A stretch of 64,000 bases of DNA, taken from assembly GCF_002161215.1 (NCBI RefSeq), contig NZ_NFMB01000004.1, positions 62,001-126,000 on the forward strand, read 5' to 3'. Source of the DNA: Flavonifractor sp. An10. Lineage in GTDB: Bacteria; Bacillota; Clostridia; Oscillospirales; Oscillospiraceae. The position numbers and the translations under genes are program-made. A model generated the notes under the pieces. That model was not told the origin of the DNA and ran no database searches. It worked only from the letters and a program-made list of their open reading frames with translations. Within the stretch, counting starts at the first letter, position 1. Each line of letters opens with the position of its first letter. Shown piece after piece: positions 1-9,728 of this stretch.

Positions 1-863
1 CCAACCCGCCCCGGCTGCTGGCCGACCTGGCCATCCCCCGGGACATCGACCCGGCGGCGGGGGAGCTGCCCGGTATCACCCTCTATAACGTGGACGACCT
101 GGGGGTGGAGGTGGAGCGAGCCATCCCCCCCGAGGCGGAGGAGATTCTGGAGAAGCACCTGGGCCAGCTGGAGCAGTGGGAGAACTACCGGGCCTGCCTG
201 CCCGGGCTGGAGCGGGTGAAGCAGGCGGTGATCCGCCGGGTGCTGTCCACCGATCTGGACGGGCCGGAGGCCAGGGAGCTGGTGGAGCTGGCGGTGAGCC
301 GGGCGGTGGATCTCCTGTCCGGCGGATTGAAGGAGGGCTTTACCCCGGAGGAGCTGGAGAAGTGCGCCGACAAGATCGACCTGCACACCCCTGCCAAGCC
401 CCGGTGGAGCCGCCCGGCGGAGAGGCCCTTCCGCTTTCCCCTGTTTATCGATCTGGCCGGACGGCGGGCGGTGATCATCGGCGGCGGGGCGGTGGCCTGC
501 CGCCGGGCGGAGGTGCTCAAAGGCTTCGGGGCGGAGGTCATCCTGATCGCCCCCCGCTGCAAGCGGCAGGTGGAGGGCATAGACTGGCAGCAGCGGCCCT
601 ACGCCCCCGGCGACGTGGCCGGGGCGGCTGTCGCCGTGGCCGCCACCGACGACCGGGCCGTCAACCGGGCGGTGGGGGAGGAGGCCCGGGCCCTGGGCGT
701 CCCCGTCAGCGTGGCGGACTGCCCGGACGAGTGCACCTTCTTCTTCCCGGCCATCTGCACCGGGGAGCATCTGGTGGCCGGTGTGGCCGGCCGGGGCACC
801 GACCACGCCCTGACCGCCCGGGCCGCCAAGGCCATCCGGGCCACCCTGGAGGGATTGGAATGA
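1..863 (+). CDS. hemA: Glutamyl-tRNA reductase C-terminus fused to precorrin-2 dehydrogenase (5' partial)
   Basis: The gene enters from the left edge, so its start is outside the window; the frame is open from base 3. The first residues (DLAIPRDIDP..GELPG) match the end of the NADP-binding domain of glutamyl-tRNA reductase, followed by its helical dimerisation domain. After a short Pro/Arg linker comes a siroheme-synthase N-terminal domain with the Rossmann motif AVIIGGGAVACRRAEVL and the AATDDRAVN segment holding the expected catalytic Asp. The protein would therefore form glutamate-1-semialdehyde and also oxidise precorrin-2 to sirohydrochlorin. A HemA-CysG fusion heading a hemACD-BL cluster is known from Clostridium josui. 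The stop overlaps hemC by 4 bases (ATGA), which implies translational coupling. Confidence 0.9.
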   Translation, partial: NPPRLLADLAIPRDIDPAAGELPGITLYNVDDLGVEVERAIPPEAEEILEKHLGQLEQWENYRACLPGLERVKQAVIRRVLSTDLDGPEARELVELAVSRAVDLLSGGLKEGFTPEELEKCADKIDLHTPAKPRWSRPAERPFRFPLFIDLAGRRAVIIGGGAVACRRAEVLKGFGAEVILIAPRCKRQVEGIDWQQRPYAPGDVAGAAVAVAATDDRAVNRAVGEEARALGVPVSVADCPDECTFFFPAICTGEHLVAGVAGRGTDHALTARAAKAIRATLEGLE

Positions 864-1750
864 ATACAATTCGGATTGGAAGCCGGGAGAGTAAACTGGC
901 TGTTATCCAGTCGGAGCTGGTGATGGACGCCATCCGCGCCGCCCACCCGGGCCTCCGGCTGGAGCTGGTGACCATGAAGACCACCGGCGACAGGATTTTA
1001 GACCGCACCCTGGATCAGATCGGCGGCAAGGGCCTCTTTGTGAAGGAACTGGACACCGCCCTGCTGGACGGCCGGGTGGACTTCACCGTCCACAGCTGCA
1101 AGGATCTGCCCATGGACATCGACGAGCGCATCCCCCTGGCGGGCTTCACCCGCCGGGAGGATCCCCGGGATGTGCTGGTGCTGCCCCAGGGGGTAACGGA
1201 GCTGGATCGCTCCAGGCCCATCGGCTGCGCCTCCGCCCGGCGGACGGTGCAGCTGCGGGAGCTGTTCCCCGGCATGGCCATCGCCCCGGTGCGGGGCAAC
1301 GTGCTCACCCGCCTGCGCAAGCTGGACGAGGGACAGTACTCCGCTCTGGTGCTGGCCGCCGCGGGCCTGAAGCGACTGGGGCTGGAGGAACGCATCGCCC
1401 GGTACTTTACGGTGGATGAGCTGCTCCCCGCCGCCGGGCAGGGGATTCTGGCGGTGCAGGCCCGGGCGGGGGAGGATCTGTCCTGCCTGGACGGCGTTTT
1501 GGACGCCGACGGAACCGCCTGCGCCCTGGCCGAGCGGGCCTTTGTCCGCGCCTTGGACGGGGGCTGCTCCTCCCCCATCGCCGCCCACGCCGTGGTGGAG
1601 GGGGACACCATCACCATCGACGGCCTGTATGTGGACGGACAGGGCAGGGTGAGCCGGGACAGGCGCTCCGGCCCCCGGGAGCAGGGGGAGGAGCTGGCCC
1701 GCCGCCTGGCGGAGAGACTGAAAGGGGGATGCCTGTGCCCGGGAAAGTGA
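860..1750 (+). CDS. hemC: Hydroxymethylbilane synthase (porphobilinogen deaminase)
   Basis: The product (296 aa) polymerises four porphobilinogens into hydroxymethylbilane. The N-terminus MNTIRIGSRESKLA is the family signature. The catalytic Asp lies in VHSCKDLP (about residue 82), and the cysteine that carries the dipyrromethane cofactor is about Cys236 in ALDGGCSSPIAAHA. Length is normal. The ATG overlaps the hemA-cysG stop, and its own end overlaps the next start by 22 bases, so the genes are tightly coupled in one operon. The product feeds the HemD domain encoded next. Confidence 0.95.
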   Translation: MNTIRIGSRESKLAVIQSELVMDAIRAAHPGLRLELVTMKTTGDRILDRTLDQIGGKGLFVKELDTALLDGRVDFTVHSCKDLPMDIDERIPLAGFTRREDPRDVLVLPQGVTELDRSRPIGCASARRTVQLRELFPGMAIAPVRGNVLTRLRKLDEGQYSALVLAAAGLKRLGLEERIARYFTVDELLPAAGQGILAVQARAGEDLSCLDGVLDADGTACALAERAFVRALDGGCSSPIAAHAVVEGDTITIDGLYVDGQGRVSRDRRSGPREQGEELARRLAERLKGGCLCPGK

Positions 1751-3222
1751 TATTGGTGGGGGCGGGGCCGGGGGATCCCGGCCTGCTGACCCGCAGGGGG
1801 CTGGACGCCATCCGGAGCGCCGACGTGGTGGTGTACGACCGGCTGGTGAGCCCCGCCATCCTGGCCCTCATGCCGGAGGACGCGGAGCAGATCAACGTGG
1901 GCAAGGAGGCCGCCCGCCATCTGGTGCCCCAGGAGGGGATCAACCAGATCCTGCTGGACAAGGCCCTGGAGGGGAAGACGGTGGTGCGCCTCAAGGGGGG
2001 CGACCCCTTCCTGTTCGGACGGGGGGGCGAGGAGCTGGAGCTGCTGGCCCGGCACCACATCCCCTTTGAGGAGGTGCCCGGCATCACCTCCGCCATCGCC
2101 GCCCCCGCCTACGGGGGCATCCCGGTGACCCACCGGGACTGCTGCTCCTCCCTCCACATCGTCACCGGCCACCAGCGCTCGGGGAAGGAGCTGGACATCG
2201 ACTTTGAGGCCCTGGTGCGCACCGGCGGCACCCTGGTGTTCCTCATGGGTGTGTCCGCCCTGCCCGCCATCTGCCGGGGCCTGCTGGACGCGGGCATGGC
2301 CCCGGACACCCCCGCCGCCACGGTGGAGAGCGGCACCACCCCTGCCCAGCGCCGCACCAGCGCCACCCTGGCCGATCTGCCCCGGCGGGCGGCGGAGGTG
2401 GGGGTAAAGAGCCCCGCCGTCATCGTGGTGGGGCAGGTGTGCGCCCTGGCGGAGCAGTTCGACTGGTTTGACCGCCTGCCTTTGAAGGGGAAAACCGTGG
2501 TGGTCACCCGGCCGAAGGAGCGGGCGGGCACCCTGTCCGGCCGCCTGCGGGCCATGGGGGCGGACGTGTGGGAGTACCCCTGCATTGCCACCGTGCCGAT
2601 TGACCCCTGTCCCGGGCTGGAGGAGGCCATGGAGGGGCTGGGGGACTACCAGTGGCTGGCCCTCACCAGCCCCGTCGGGGTGGACGCCCTGTGGCGCTGG
2701 CTGGAGGAACATAACCTGGACGCCCGGACTCTGGGCGGGCTCAAGCTGGCCGCCATCGGGCCCGGAACAGCCAAGGCCCTGTCCGCCCACGGCCTGCGGG
2801 CGGACTACGTGCCGGCGGTGTACGACGCCGCCCACCTGGGAGAGGGCATCCCCGCCGCCGGGCGGGTGCTGATCCTCCGGGCCCAGGAGGGCTCCCCCGC
2901 CTTGACACAGGCCCTGGAGCGGCGTAACATAGGCTTTGACGACGTGGCCACCTACCGCACCGTCTACGACAATCCCCGCTCCGAAGAGCTGCGCGCCGTC
3001 GTGGAATCCGGCACGGTGGGCATCGTCACCTTCACCAGCGCCTCCACCGTCAGGGGCTTCGTGTCCACCGTGGGGGCGGACGCGGACTTCTCCCGCATGG
3101 TGGGAGCCTGCATCGGGGAGCAGACCGAGGCGGAGGCCAAAAGGTACGGCATCCCCGTCCAGGTGGCCCGCCAGGCCACCATGGACGCCCTGGTGGAGCT
3201 GATTGCAGACCTGCGGGATTGA
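1729..3222 (+). CDS. cobA-hemD: Uroporphyrinogen-III C-methyltransferase / uroporphyrinogen-III synthase fusion
   Basis: A two-domain protein of 497 aa. Residues about 1-245 are a SAM-dependent methyltransferase: GKVILVGAGPGDPGLLT at the start, VVRLKGGDPFLFGRGGEE, and PVTHRD further on, all CobA/SUMT hallmarks. Residues about 255-497 are a HemD uroporphyrinogen-III synthase domain beginning GKTVVVTRPKERAG. One chain thus cyclises hydroxymethylbilane and methylates the product to precorrin-2, the substrate of the dehydrogenase fused to HemA. The start follows an AAAGGGGG ribosome site inside the end of hemC. Confidence 0.95.
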   Translation: MPVPGKVILVGAGPGDPGLLTRRGLDAIRSADVVVYDRLVSPAILALMPEDAEQINVGKEAARHLVPQEGINQILLDKALEGKTVVRLKGGDPFLFGRGGEELELLARHHIPFEEVPGITSAIAAPAYGGIPVTHRDCCSSLHIVTGHQRSGKELDIDFEALVRTGGTLVFLMGVSALPAICRGLLDAGMAPDTPAATVESGTTPAQRRTSATLADLPRRAAEVGVKSPAVIVVGQVCALAEQFDWFDRLPLKGKTVVVTRPKERAGTLSGRLRAMGADVWEYPCIATVPIDPCPGLEEAMEGLGDYQWLALTSPVGVDALWRWLEEHNLDARTLGGLKLAAIGPGTAKALSAHGLRADYVPAVYDAAHLGEGIPAAGRVLILRAQEGSPALTQALERRNIGFDDVATYRTVYDNPRSEELRAVVESGTVGIVTFTSASTVRGFVSTVGADADFSRMVGACIGEQTEAEAKRYGIPVQVARQATMDALVELIADLRD

Positions 3223-3226
3223 GAAC

Positions 3227-3352
3227 GGCGGGGGCTTGCCCCCGTCCTACAACAGATCCCCGGTTATATAGGACGAAAAGAAACGTGGGGCAACGAGGGG
3301 AATCTTCCCCTGTTTGAGAACCACAAGCGTAGGGCGGGGGCTTGCCCCCGCC
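3227..3352. repeat. Two copies of a G-run palindrome in the hemD-hemB gap
   Basis: The 157-base gap before hemB holds two copies of the palindrome GGCGGGGGCTTGCCCCCG (3227-3244 and 3332-3352). A third copy lies at 54987-55007 in inverted form. Each can fold into a short, very GC-rich hairpin. No U-run follows, so these are repeats or processing hairpins rather than obvious terminators. Confidence 0.6.
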
Positions 3353-3379
3353 GCGTTTCATGAGAAAGGAAGCGTCAGC

Positions 3380-4363
3380 ATGGAACTGATCCAGCGTCCC
3401 CGCCGCCTGCGGGGAAACGAGGCGGTGCGCCGCCTGTGCCGGGAGACCCGGATGTCCCCCGACAGCCTGATCTACCCCATCTTTGTGGACGAGACCCTCA
3501 GCGGCAGGCGGCCCATCGAGGCCCTGCCCGGCCAGTACCACTACGGCATCGACGCGGTGGGGCAGGCGGTGGAGGAGTGCCTGGCCAACCGGGTGACCCA
3601 CTGCATCCTGTTCGGCCTGCCCCGCGAGAAGGACGCCTGCGGCTCCTCCGCCTGGGCCGAGCACGGCGTGGTGCAGGAGGCCATCCGGGCCATCAAGGCC
3701 AGATACCCCGACTTCTACGTGATCACCGACGTGTGCATGTGCGAGTACACCGACCACGGCCACTGCGGCATCCTGTCCGGACATGAGGTGGACAACGACA
3801 GCACCCTGGAGGTGCTGGCCAAAACCGCCCTGTCCCACGCCCAGGCGGGGGCGGACATGGTGGCCCCCTCCGACATGATGGACGGCCGGGTGGCCGCCAT
3901 CCGGGCCGCCCTGGACGAGCACGGCTTCCAGAACGTGCCCATTCTGGCCTACTCCGCCAAGTACGCCTCGGCGTTCTACGGCCCCTTCCGCGCGGCGGCG
4001 GGCTCCGCCCCCTCCTTCGGCGACCGGAAGGGCTATCAGATGGATCCCCACAACCGGAAGGAGGCCCTCAAGGAGTGCCAGCTGGACATCGCCGAGGGGG
4101 CGGACATTATCATGGTCAAGCCCGCCCTCAGCTACCTGGACGTGATCCGGGAGTGCGCCGATTCCTTCGACCTGCCCCTGTGCGCCTACTCCGTGTCCGG
4201 GGAGTACGCCATGATCAAGGCGGCCTCCGCCGCCGGACTCATCGACGAGTACAGGATCATGTGCGAGTCCGCCCTGTCCGTGTTCCGGGCGGGGGCCAAC
4301 ATGCTCATCACTTACTACGCCAAGGAACTCTCACAGGCCATCCGGAAGGGGGACATCGGCTGA
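3380..4363 (+). CDS. hemB: Delta-aminolevulinic acid dehydratase (porphobilinogen synthase)
   Basis: Condenses two 5-aminolevulinates to porphobilinogen. The 327-aa protein has the zinc-type cysteine cluster [13 protein letters not shown] (Cys119, 121, 129). The two active-site lysines are about Lys194 in [15 protein letters not shown] and Lys247 in [11 protein letters not shown]. The ATG at 3380 is chosen because GAAAGGA lies about 10 bases upstream and the family starts with this short lead ([11 protein letters not shown]). It follows hemD after a repeat-bearing gap and overlaps hemL (TGATGG), so hemB and hemL are coupled. Confidence 0.95.
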   Translation: MELIQRPRRLRGNEAVRRLCRETRMSPDSLIYPIFVDETLSGRRPIEALPGQYHYGIDAVGQAVEECLANRVTHCILFGLPREKDACGSSAWAEHGVVQEAIRAIKARYPDFYVITDVCMCEYTDHGHCGILSGHEVDNDSTLEVLAKTALSHAQAGADMVAPSDMMDGRVAAIRAALDEHGFQNVPILAYSAKYASAFYGPFRAAAGSAPSFGDRKGYQMDPHNRKEALKECQLDIAEGADIIMVKPALSYLDVIRECADSFDLPLCAYSVSGEYAMIKAASAAGLIDEYRIMCESALSVFRAGANMLITYYAKELSQAIRKGDIG

Positions 4364-5643
4364 TGGACATCTCGGAACAGCTCTTTGAGCGGGCCAAAAA
4401 AGTCCTCCCCGGCGGGGTCAACTCCCCGGTCCGGGCCTACCGGGCGGTGGGCATGGCCCCCCGGTTCATCACCAGGGCCGACGGGGCCTATATCTGCGAC
4501 GAGGACGGGAAGAAGTACATCGACTACGTGTGCTCCTGGGGCCCCATGATCCTGGGCCACAACCACCCGGTGATCCGGGAGGCGGTGGAGAAGGCGGTGC
4601 AGGACGGCCTGTCCTTCGGCGCCCCTACCCGGCGGGAGGTGGACATCGCCGAGCTGATGGTGGAGCTGGTGCCCAATATTGAGATGGTGCGCATGGTCAA
4701 CTCGGGCACCGAGGCGGTCATGTCCGCCCTGCGGCTGGCCCGTGGGGCCACCGGGCGGGACAAGCTGATCAAATTCGAGGGCTGCTACCACGGCCACTCC
4801 GACTGTATGCTGGTCAACGCCGGCTCCTCCGCCCTGGCAGGGGGCCACCCCAGCAGCGCAGGCGTGCCGGTGGGGGCGGCCAAGGACACCCTCACCGCCC
4901 AGTTCAACGACCTGGACAGCGTGAAGGAGCTGCTGGAACAGAACCCCGGCCAGGTGGCCGCCGTCATTGTGGAGCCGGTGGCCGCCAACATGGGGGTGGT
5001 GAACCCCGCCCCCGGCTTCCTCCCCGGCCTGCGGCAGCTGTGCGACCAGCACGGCGCCCTGCTGATCTTTGACGAGGTGATCACCGGCTTCCGGCTGGCC
5101 CTGGGCGGCGCCCAGGCGTACTTCGGCGTGAAGGCCGATCTGGTCACCTTCGGCAAGATCATCGGCGGCGGCATGCCCGTGGGGGCCTACTGCGGCAGCC
5201 GGGCCCTGCTGGAGCAGGTGGCCCCCTGCGGCCCGGTGTACCAGGCGGGCACACTCAGCGGCAACCCGGTGGCCATGGCCGCCGGCCTGGCCCAGCTCAC
5301 CTACCTGAAGGAGCACCCGGAGATCTACACCGACCTGGCCGCCAAGGGGGAGAAGCTGGCCCGCGGCCTGCGCGCCGCGGCAGAGGAGGCCGGGGTGCCG
5401 GTGGCCATCAACCAGATCGGCTCCCTGCTGGCCCCCTTCTTCACCCCCACCGAGGTGACCACCTTCACCGACGCCAAGGGCAGCGATGTGGGCCGCTACG
5501 CCAGGTACTTCCAGGCCATGCTGGAGGGAGGCGTGGCCCTGGCCCCCGCCCAGTTCGAGGCCATGTTCGTCTCGGAGGCCCACGGGGACGCGGAGCTGGA
5601 CGCCACCCTGGCGGCCGCCCTGGCGGCCCTCCGGAGCCTGTAA
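4363..5643 (+). CDS. hemL: Glutamate-1-semialdehyde 2,1-aminomutase
   Basis: PLP enzyme (426 aa) that turns glutamate-1-semialdehyde, made by the HemA domain, into 5-aminolevulinate for HemB. The PLP lysine is about Lys265 in [16 protein letters not shown]. Other family motifs are the N-terminal [11 protein letters not shown], the [10 protein letters not shown] segment and the PLP-phosphate segment [14 protein letters not shown]. Its ATG shares one base with the hemB stop. It is the last gene of the tetrapyrrole operon and is followed within 20 bases by a strong terminator. Confidence 0.95.
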   Translation: MDISEQLFERAKKVLPGGVNSPVRAYRAVGMAPRFITRADGAYICDEDGKKYIDYVCSWGPMILGHNHPVIREAVEKAVQDGLSFGAPTRREVDIAELMVELVPNIEMVRMVNSGTEAVMSALRLARGATGRDKLIKFEGCYHGHSDCMLVNAGSSALAGGHPSSAGVPVGAAKDTLTAQFNDLDSVKELLEQNPGQVAAVIVEPVAANMGVVNPAPGFLPGLRQLCDQHGALLIFDEVITGFRLALGGAQAYFGVKADLVTFGKIIGGGMPVGAYCGSRALLEQVAPCGPVYQAGTLSGNPVAMAAGLAQLTYLKEHPEIYTDLAAKGEKLARGLRAAAEEAGVPVAINQIGSLLAPFFTPTEVTTFTDAKGSDVGRYARYFQAMLEGGVALAPAQFEAMFVSEAHGDAELDATLAAALAALRSL

Positions 5644-5660
5644 CCCTCTAACGTAGAAAG

Positions 5661-5692
5661 CAGCCCCCGTCCCGGTTCCGGGACGGGGGCTG
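5661..5692 (+). terminator. Hairpin ending the hem operon
   Basis: A near-perfect stem CAGCCCCCGTCCC / GGGACGGGGGCTG with a four-base loop lies between the ends of hemL and the convergent icd gene. A weak T-rich tail follows, so it may serve both strands. Confidence 0.8.
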
Positions 5693-5711
5693 CCTCATAC
5701 ATACTGCCTGC

Positions 5712-6926
5712 TTACAGGCGCTTCTCCAGATTGGCCTTGATGGCCCGGATGAACTCCAGGGAAGTGACGCCCCTGGCGGGGGTCTCCCCCTCCCACAGGC
5801 CCACCAGATCGCGGGTCATGGTGCCGCCCTCGATGGTGTCGATGGTGGCCTGCTCCAGCTTGTCGGCGAACTGGCCCAGCGCGGCGATGCCGTCCAGCTC
5901 CCCCCGCTTGCGCAGGGCGCCCGTCCAGGCGAAGAGGGTGGCCACCGGGTTGGTGGAGGTCTCCTCCCCCTTCAGGTATTTGTAGTAGTGGCGGGTGACG
6001 GTGCCGTGGGCGGCCTCGTACTCGTACTTGCCGTCGGGGCTCACCAGCACGGAGGTCATCATGGCCAGGGAGCCGAAGGCGGTGGACACCATGTCGCTCA
6101 TCACGTCGCCGTCGTAGTTCTTGCAGGCCCAGATGAAGCCCCCCTCGGAGCGGATGACCCGGGCCACCGCGTCGTCGATGAGGGTGTAGAAGTACTCGAT
6201 GCCCAGCTCGTCAAATCTGGCCTTGTACTCGGAGTCGAAAATCTCCTGGAAGATGTCCTTGAAGGTGTGGTCGTACTTCTTGGAGATGGTGTCCTTGGTG
6301 GCAAACCACAGATCCTGCCGGGTGTCGATGGCGTACTGGAAGCAGGAGCGGGCGAAGGAGGCGATGGAGCTGTCCTTGTTGTACTGGCCCTGGAGCACGC
6401 CGCCGCACTCAAAGTCATAGATGGTCTGGCGGAATTCCTCCTTCCCGTCGGCGCCGGTGAACACCAGCTCCGCCTTGCCCGGTGAGGGCACCCGGTACTC
6501 GGTGCACTTGTACACGTCGCCGTAGGCATGGCGGGCGATGGTGATGGGCTTCTTCCAGGTCTTGACCACCGGGGAGATGCCCCTGACCATGATGGGGGCG
6601 CGGAACACGGTGCCGTCCAGAATGGCGCGGATGGTGCCGTTGGGGGACTTCCACATCTCGGAGAGCTTGTACTCCTCCACCCGCTGGGCATTGGGGGTGA
6701 TGGTGGCGCACTTCACCGCCACGCCGTACTTCTTGGTGGCCTCGGCGGAGTCCACGGTCACCTGGTCGCGGGTTTTCTCCCGCTCGGGCAGGCCCAGGTC
6801 GTAATACTCGGTTTTCAGGTCGATATAGGGCAGGAGCAGCTCGTCCTTGATCTGCTTCCACAGCACGCGGGTCATCTCGTCCCCGTCCATCTCCACCAGC
6901 GGGGTGGTCATCTGAATCTTTTCCAT
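5712..6926 (-). CDS. icd: NADP-dependent isocitrate dehydrogenase, eukaryote-like subfamily
   Basis: Oxidative decarboxylation of isocitrate to 2-oxoglutarate, giving NADPH. The 404-aa product resembles the dimeric type-II enzyme found in eukaryotes and many anaerobes: [15 protein letters not shown] at the start, [18 protein letters not shown] for substrate contacts, and the [16 protein letters not shown] segment. ATG follows GAGGAGAC. It is monocistronic, convergent with hemL and divergent from the MATE gene, with its own strong promoter. Confidence 0.93.
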   Translation of the reverse strand: MEKIQMTTPLVEMDGDEMTRVLWKQIKDELLLPYIDLKTEYYDLGLPEREKTRDQVTVDSAEATKKYGVAVKCATITPNAQRVEEYKLSEMWKSPNGTIRAILDGTVFRAPIMVRGISPVVKTWKKPITIARHAYGDVYKCTEYRVPSPGKAELVFTGADGKEEFRQTIYDFECGGVLQGQYNKDSSIASFARSCFQYAIDTRQDLWFATKDTISKKYDHTFKDIFQEIFDSEYKARFDELGIEYFYTLIDDAVARVIRSEGGFIWACKNYDGDVMSDMVSTAFGSLAMMTSVLVSPDGKYEYEAAHGTVTRHYYKYLKGEETSTNPVATLFAWTGALRKRGELDGIAALGQFADKLEQATIDTIEGGTMTRDLVGLWEGETPARGVTSLEFIRAIKANLEKRL

Positions 6927-6967
6927 GGTCTCCTCCTCAGTCGTGATTGAAATTCCAGCTGAGCCAA

Positions 6968-6996
6968 ATTATACCCCGAACGCGGCAAAATGGCAA
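6968..6996 (-). promoter_or_regulatory. Sigma-A type promoter of icd
   Basis: Reading the minus strand, TTGCCA is followed 17 bases later by the consensus TATAAT, about 40 bases before the icd ribosome site. Confidence 0.75.
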
Positions 6997-7018
6997 GGGA
7001 TTGTGTGCGCTTTGCCAC

Positions 7019-7048
7019 TTGTCCGCCGCCTGGGATCTGGAGTATACT
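7019..7048 (+). promoter_or_regulatory. Probable promoter of the MATE transporter gene
   Basis: TTGTCC, an 18-base spacer, and TATACT stand 38 bases before the GTG start. It faces away from the icd promoter, making a compact divergent control region. Confidence 0.6.
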
Positions 7049-7086
7049 GAAAGGCAGTTTTTGTAAGGAAAAGAGAGGATTGCCCC

Positions 7087-8406
7087 GTGTTCAGCAAGCA
7101 GGCCCTGCGCAGGCTCATCATCCCCCTGATCATCGAACAGTTCCTGTCCGTCATGGTGGGCATGGCAGATATCATGATGGTCTCCGCCGCCGGGGAGACC
7201 GCCGTGTCCAGCGTGGCGCTGGTGGATCTCATCAACGTGCTCATCATCAACGTGTTCTCCGCCCTGGCTACCGGCGGCGCCGTGGTGTGCGCCCAGTCCA
7301 TCGGCGCCCAGGAGCTGGATCGGGCCAACCGGGCGGCCAACCAGCTCATGTACATCGTCACCGCCGCCGCCCTGGTGATCATGGCCCTGGTGCTGCTCCT
7401 CCACCGCTGGCTGCTGGGCCTGCTCTTCGGCCAGGTGGAGCCCGCCGTCATGGAGGGGGCGGTCACCTATTTCGTCATCTCCGCCTGGTCATACCCCTTC
7501 ATCGCCCTGTACAACGGCTGCGCCGCCCTGCTGCGGGCCATGGGCAACTCCCGGGCCTCCATGTATGTCTCCGCCCTGATGAACGTGCTCAACGTCATCG
7601 GAAACGCCGTGCTGGTCTACGGCTTCCACATGGGGGTGGCCGGCGTGGCCCTCCCGTCCCTCTTCTCCCGGGCCGTGGCGGCGGCGGTCATGCTGGCCCT
7701 CCTCCACAGCGGCCGGGGCCTGGTGCGCATCCACGGCCTGCTCCGCTTCCGGTTTGAGCCGCCCACCATGGCCAAGATCCTCCGCATCGGCATCCCCAAC
7801 GGCCTGGAGAACAGCTTCTTCCAGCTGGGCCGGGTGGTGCTGGTGAGCCTGATTTCCACCTTCGGCACCGCCCAGACCGCCGCCAACGCGGTGGCCAACA
7901 ACATCGACAACTTCGGCGTGATCCCCGGCCAGGCCATGGGGCTGGCCCTGATCACCGTGGTGGGCCAGTGCGTGGGGGCCCAGGAGTGGGAGCAGGTGCG
8001 CTTCTACACCAAGAAGCTGGTGAAGTTCACCTACCTGTGCACCTGGGGGCTCAACGCGGTGCTGCTGCTGGGCCTGCCGCTGATCCTCGGCCTGTACAGC
8101 CTGACGCCGGAGACCCACTGGTACGCCGCGGTGCTCATCTGGATCCACAACGGCTGCGCCATGCTGTTCTGGCCCCTGGCCTTCACCATGCCCAACGCCC
8201 TGCGGGCCGCCGGCGACGTGCGGGTGCCCATGGCCGTCTCCATCGTGTCCATGGTGACGGTGCGGGTGGGGGGCAGCTACCTGCTGGGCCTCCACTTCGG
8301 CCTGGGAGCCATCGGCGTGTGGATCGCCATGGTGGGGGACTGGATCGTTCGGGTGATCTGCTTTGTGCTCCGCGCCCGGAAGAAGCTGTGGCTGGAGCAC
8401 CCCTGA
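7087..8406 (+). CDS. MATE-family multidrug/cation efflux transporter
   Basis: A membrane protein of 439 aa with about 12 hydrophobic segments and the two-repeat MATE layout. Family-like segments are IIEQFLSVMVGMADIMMV near the N-terminus and, at the start of the second half, RIGIPNGLENSFFQLGRV. Such proteins use Na+ or H+ gradients to export organic cations or drugs; the substrate cannot be read from sequence. The GTG start is supported by AAGAGAGG upstream. A terminator follows, so it is probably a single-gene unit. Confidence 0.9.
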   Translation: MFSKQALRRLIIPLIIEQFLSVMVGMADIMMVSAAGETAVSSVALVDLINVLIINVFSALATGGAVVCAQSIGAQELDRANRAANQLMYIVTAAALVIMALVLLLHRWLLGLLFGQVEPAVMEGAVTYFVISAWSYPFIALYNGCAALLRAMGNSRASMYVSALMNVLNVIGNAVLVYGFHMGVAGVALPSLFSRAVAAAVMLALLHSGRGLVRIHGLLRFRFEPPTMAKILRIGIPNGLENSFFQLGRVVLVSLISTFGTAQTAANAVANNIDNFGVIPGQAMGLALITVVGQCVGAQEWEQVRFYTKKLVKFTYLCTWGLNAVLLLGLPLILGLYSLTPETHWYAAVLIWIHNGCAMLFWPLAFTMPNALRAAGDVRVPMAVSIVSMVTVRVGGSYLLGLHFGLGAIGVWIAMVGDWIVRVICFVLRARKKLWLEHP

Positions 8407-8420
8407 AATACGTCGCATAG

Positions 8421-8453
8421 AATGGGCGGGACCGAACCGGTTCCGCCCATTTT
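8421..8453 (+). terminator. Terminator after the MATE gene
   Basis: The stem AATGGGCGGgACCG / CGGTTCCGCCCATT is followed by TTTT. It occupies the apparent upstream extension of the lysozyme frame, which shows that the true lysozyme start lies downstream of it. Confidence 0.8.
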
Positions 8454-8475
8454 GTCTTGGAAAGGGTGCAGTATA

Positions 8476-9474
8476 TTGCGCAGATTTCTCACCGCCCTGC
8501 TCCTGTGCGCCGGGCTGCTGGCCACGGCCATGCCCGCCCTGGCCCTGGAGCCTTCCTCCCGCCCGCTGTACGCCGGCATGGACATCAGCGTCTACCAGGG
8601 GGAGGTGGACTTCAATGCCGCCCGGGACGACGGCATCGAGGTGGTCTATATCCGCGCCGGCTACGGCAGCGGAGGGGTGGATGCCTACCTCCAGTCCCAC
8701 TACCAGGGGGCCAGGGCGGCGGGCCTCCACATCGGCTTTTACCACTTCCTCTACGCCCGCACGGCGGCGGAGGCCCGGGCGGAGGCCCGCTTCTTCGCCG
8801 CCCAGCTCTCAGAGCTGACCTACGACTGCCGGCCGGTGCTGGACATCGAGGAGCTCTCCGGCCTCAGCAGCGCCCAGGCCAGCGCCATCGCCGCGGCCTT
8901 CCTGGAGGAGCTGGAGTCCCTCACCGGCCAGCCCCCCATGGTGTACACCAGCGCCTACGATGCCAGCCACATGCTGGACAGCTCGGTGGCCCGCTGGCCC
9001 CTGTGGGCGGCGGACTACGGGCCCTCCCAGCCCCATGTCACCGCCAACTGGACGTCCTGGGCCGGGTTCCAGTACACCGACCGGGGCACGGTCAGCGGCG
9101 TCAGCGGCTATGTGGATCGGGACTCCTTTACGGCGGAGATCTTCTTTTCAGAGGCGCCGGCGCCCGGGGCGGACACCTATACCGTCCGGCGGGGGGACAC
9201 CCTGTGGGGCATCGCCCGGCGGTACAGCACCACCGTCAGCGCCCTGGCCTCCCTCAACCACATCGCAAACCCCGATCTGATCTACCCCGGCCAGGTGCTC
9301 AATCTGCCCCGGGGCGCCGCCCCTTCGGCGGGCACCTACACCGTCCGGCAAGGGGACACCCTGTGGGGCATCGCCCGGCGGTACAATACCACCGTCAGCG
9401 CCCTGGCCTCCCTCAACCGCATCGCCAACCCCAATCTGATCTACCCCGGCCAGGTGCTGCGGCTGCCTGCATAA
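8476..9474 (+). CDS. Secreted GH25 lysozyme with two C-terminal LysM domains
   Basis: Predicted muramidase of 332 aa. The TTG at 8476 is taken as start because GGAAAGGG lies about 10 bases before it and it opens a typical signal peptide ([22 protein letters not shown]); longer readings run through the preceding terminator. The GH25 domain shows the substrate-site Asp in [11 protein letters not shown] and the catalytic acids in RPVLDIEEL. Two almost identical LysM modules ([16 protein letters not shown]) fill the last 100 residues and should anchor the enzyme to peptidoglycan. Their near identity at DNA level suggests recent internal duplication. Confidence 0.92.
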   Translation: MRRFLTALLLCAGLLATAMPALALEPSSRPLYAGMDISVYQGEVDFNAARDDGIEVVYIRAGYGSGGVDAYLQSHYQGARAAGLHIGFYHFLYARTAAEARAEARFFAAQLSELTYDCRPVLDIEELSGLSSAQASAIAAAFLEELESLTGQPPMVYTSAYDASHMLDSSVARWPLWAADYGPSQPHVTANWTSWAGFQYTDRGTVSGVSGYVDRDSFTAEIFFSEAPAPGADTYTVRRGDTLWGIARRYSTTVSALASLNHIANPDLIYPGQVLNLPRGAAPSAGTYTVRQGDTLWGIARRYNTTVSALASLNRIANPNLIYPGQVLRLPA

Positions 9475-9478
9475 GGAA

Positions 9479-9513
9479 AGCGGGGGGACGGGATTTGCTC
9501 CCGTCCCCCCGCC
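9479..9513. terminator. Left copy of duplicated terminator, locus 1
   Basis: A stem GCGGGGGGACGGGA / TCCCGTCCCCCCGC between the convergent lysozyme and ABC-ATPase genes. A perfect second copy of the same 35 bases lies at 9729-9763, on the other side of a repeat element. Confidence 0.85.
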
Positions 9514-9728
9514 CAGGCTGTCGAAAAACCCTCCGTGAGGAAAGGCCTCGCAGAGTTCCTGCGGCCGCAGCCGCAGGAATCAAATCAAAATCCGTCATTT
9601 CCGGGGACATGCGCCTCGGAAATGACACTTCTCATGGCGGAAGGGGTGACTTTTTCGCAAGAAAACGAACCCCTTCCGCCATGTGGCCTTTCTCGAAAAA
9701 GCGGCAAAGCCGCTTTTTCGACACGCTG
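9514..9728. repeat. Terminator-associated repeat element, locus 1 (215 bp)
   Basis: The segment starts CAGGCTGTCGAAAAACCCTCC-like and ends CTTTTTCGACACGCTG, so the two ends form an imperfect inverted repeat (CAG..TGTCGAAAAA). The inside contains several strong palindromes: around GTTCCTGCGGC, around TCATTTCC/GGAAATGA, around CATGGCGGAAGGGG/CCCCTTCCGCCATG, and GAAAAAGCGGC/GCCGCTTTTTC. No coding potential is seen. It shares ends but little interior with the elements at 41078-41299 and 50146-50307. Confidence 0.8.

Noticed and set aside
1015-2835. 606-codon open frame on the minus strand
   Set aside because: It lies antisense to hemC and cobA-hemD, is rich in Gly/Gln/His/Pro as expected of GC-rich shadow frames, and has no ribosome site or family resemblance.
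8422-8475. Upstream extension of the lysozyme frame
   Set aside because: These codons are the MATE terminator hairpin; the signal peptide and ribosome site place the start at 8476.
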